DNA from: Scytonema sp. UIC 10036
GTDB lineage: Bacteria; Cyanobacteriota; Cyanobacteriia; Cyanobacteriales; Nostocaceae
Assembly (NCBI RefSeq): GCF_009725235.1
Contig: NZ_WJFC01000028.1
Coordinates: 30,477 to 94,476, forward strand
Length of the DNA: 64,000 bases
Reading direction: 5' to 3'
The position numbers and the translations under genes were made by a program. Each line of letters starts with the position of its first letter. The first letter of the stretch is position 1. This document shows, in pieces, positions 63,303 to 64,000 of the stretch. The notes under the pieces are model-generated. The model made no database searches and was not told the DNA's origin. It worked only from the letters and a program-made list of their open reading frames with translations.

Positions 63303-64000
63303 TGTATCCCCTCTACACACTAATTGGCCGATCTCAAAAAAATTGCAGCAAAACAAGGCGTAGTTGTAAATATACAACCGTCCCTTTCAGGCAATGTAAG
63401 TCTGGAACCTAAAACAAGTCAATTTTTGCTTAATCTATGTAAGAAATAGATTAGCCTTTATATGTCTCAAAAGATAATATGTTTGCTTAATAATTAAATA
63501 ATCGTTACTCTATTAATTTCTTATGTTTTTTTTCTCTAATGGTATATATTAGTTTAAGTCTATAATTATATTCCAATCAAAGTGATAATTATTATAATAT
63601 TAATTTCCTGTAGATAAATATTTGTTAAGAAAATGTTTGAAAAGTGGTGGGTGAGGTATGCAAAAGTATAGTTTGCGACACTCCGGCTCATGAAACCCAA
63701 TTGAGATCGTTAACACCTTCTTAATTACCACTTTCTCAAACCGTATCTGTACGCACAGACAGATCGCTATTAAATAAATAGAGAGGGGCTTGTATTTTTT
63801 CACGGAAAATAATAAAATAAGAAAAAGTAATAGGGTATACAGAAACTCTACATTTAACATACTTGACTCTCATTTGAGTACAAGTAAGTTCCTATTAATT
63901 TATGCAAATTAATCTTGCCTCAAAGCAATGTAAGCCTACAGGTAAGAAGATTTATATCGAGTACAGAAATACTTATTCCCCTCCCCCATAAATACTAGTC
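63303..64000. other. AT-rich window end without supported gene
   Basis: The longest minus-strand frame (63600-63860) is dominated by AT-biased codons and has no family resemblance. No RNA gene seen. Confidence 0.5.

Noticed and set aside
63600..63860. 86-codon minus-strand hydrophobic frame
   Set aside because: AT-biased, no convincing start context, no recognised domain.

Overview
The window is chromosomal DNA of a heterocyst-forming cyanobacterium (Nostocales). The evidence is a nif cluster in the cyanobacterial order nifB-fdxN-nifS-nifU-glbN-nifH-nifD-nifK-(Mo-nitro_C protein)-nifE on the minus strand, frequent GCGATCGC (HIP1) octamers, heptanucleotide STRR-type repeats in the nif spacers, and two programmed DNA elements that split nif genes as in vegetative cells.

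nif region (1-32420, read right to left). nifB, fdxN, nifS, nifU and a cyanoglobin gene (glbN, inside a pair of 32-bp inverted repeats) are intact. nifH is cut after codon 48 by an element of about 6.34 kb (20776-27122), bounded by the direct repeat GGAGT and encoding a large serine recombinase. nifD is cut after codon 458 by an element of about 15.5 kb (2931-18457), bounded by the classic 11-bp core CGGAGTAATCC (one copy carries a single mismatch) and encoding the tyrosine recombinase XisA. Clean excision of both restores a 296-codon nifH and a 501-codon nifD. nifK, a small Mo-nitro_C protein gene and the 5' part of nifE follow.

Element cargo. The nifD element carries xisA, a collapsed prolyl oligopeptidase, an HNH endonuclease pair, a probable rifamycin phosphotransferase between two copies of a duplicated sequence, a TetR/amidase pair, an HxlR/alcohol-dehydrogenase pair (the dehydrogenase is broken), an IS982-type remnant and a GNAT-like gene. 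The nifH element carries the recombinase, several small unrecognised genes, a second tiny Mo-nitro_C gene, a 451-residue protein of unknown function, and methyltransferase and oxidoreductase remnants.

Right half (32421-64000). A repeat-rich 1.7-kb spacer leads to three unusual hydrolase genes: an alpha/beta hydrolase with C-terminal beta-propeller-like repeats, a PI-PLC-like protein with five near-identical 38-residue repeats, and an esterase. Next is a minus-strand cluster of TpsA exoprotein, TpsB transporter, TPR-CHAT protease, triple-TIR/CHASE2 membrane protein and DUF928 protein. Divergent from it is a plus-strand cassette: a SLOG (TRPM/LSDAT-type) protein, a SLATT (DUF4231) two-helix membrane domain fused to a GH24 lysozyme, a small unknown protein, and a protein ending in an L,D-transpeptidase-like motif. 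This cassette and the TPS/CHAT/TIR cluster are the strongest candidates for undescribed conflict or immune systems. The remainder holds a YefM/YoeB toxin-antitoxin pair, several pseudogenes, an HsdR_N-like nuclease, a quinone oxidoreductase and a Tat-exported beta-carbonic anhydrase.
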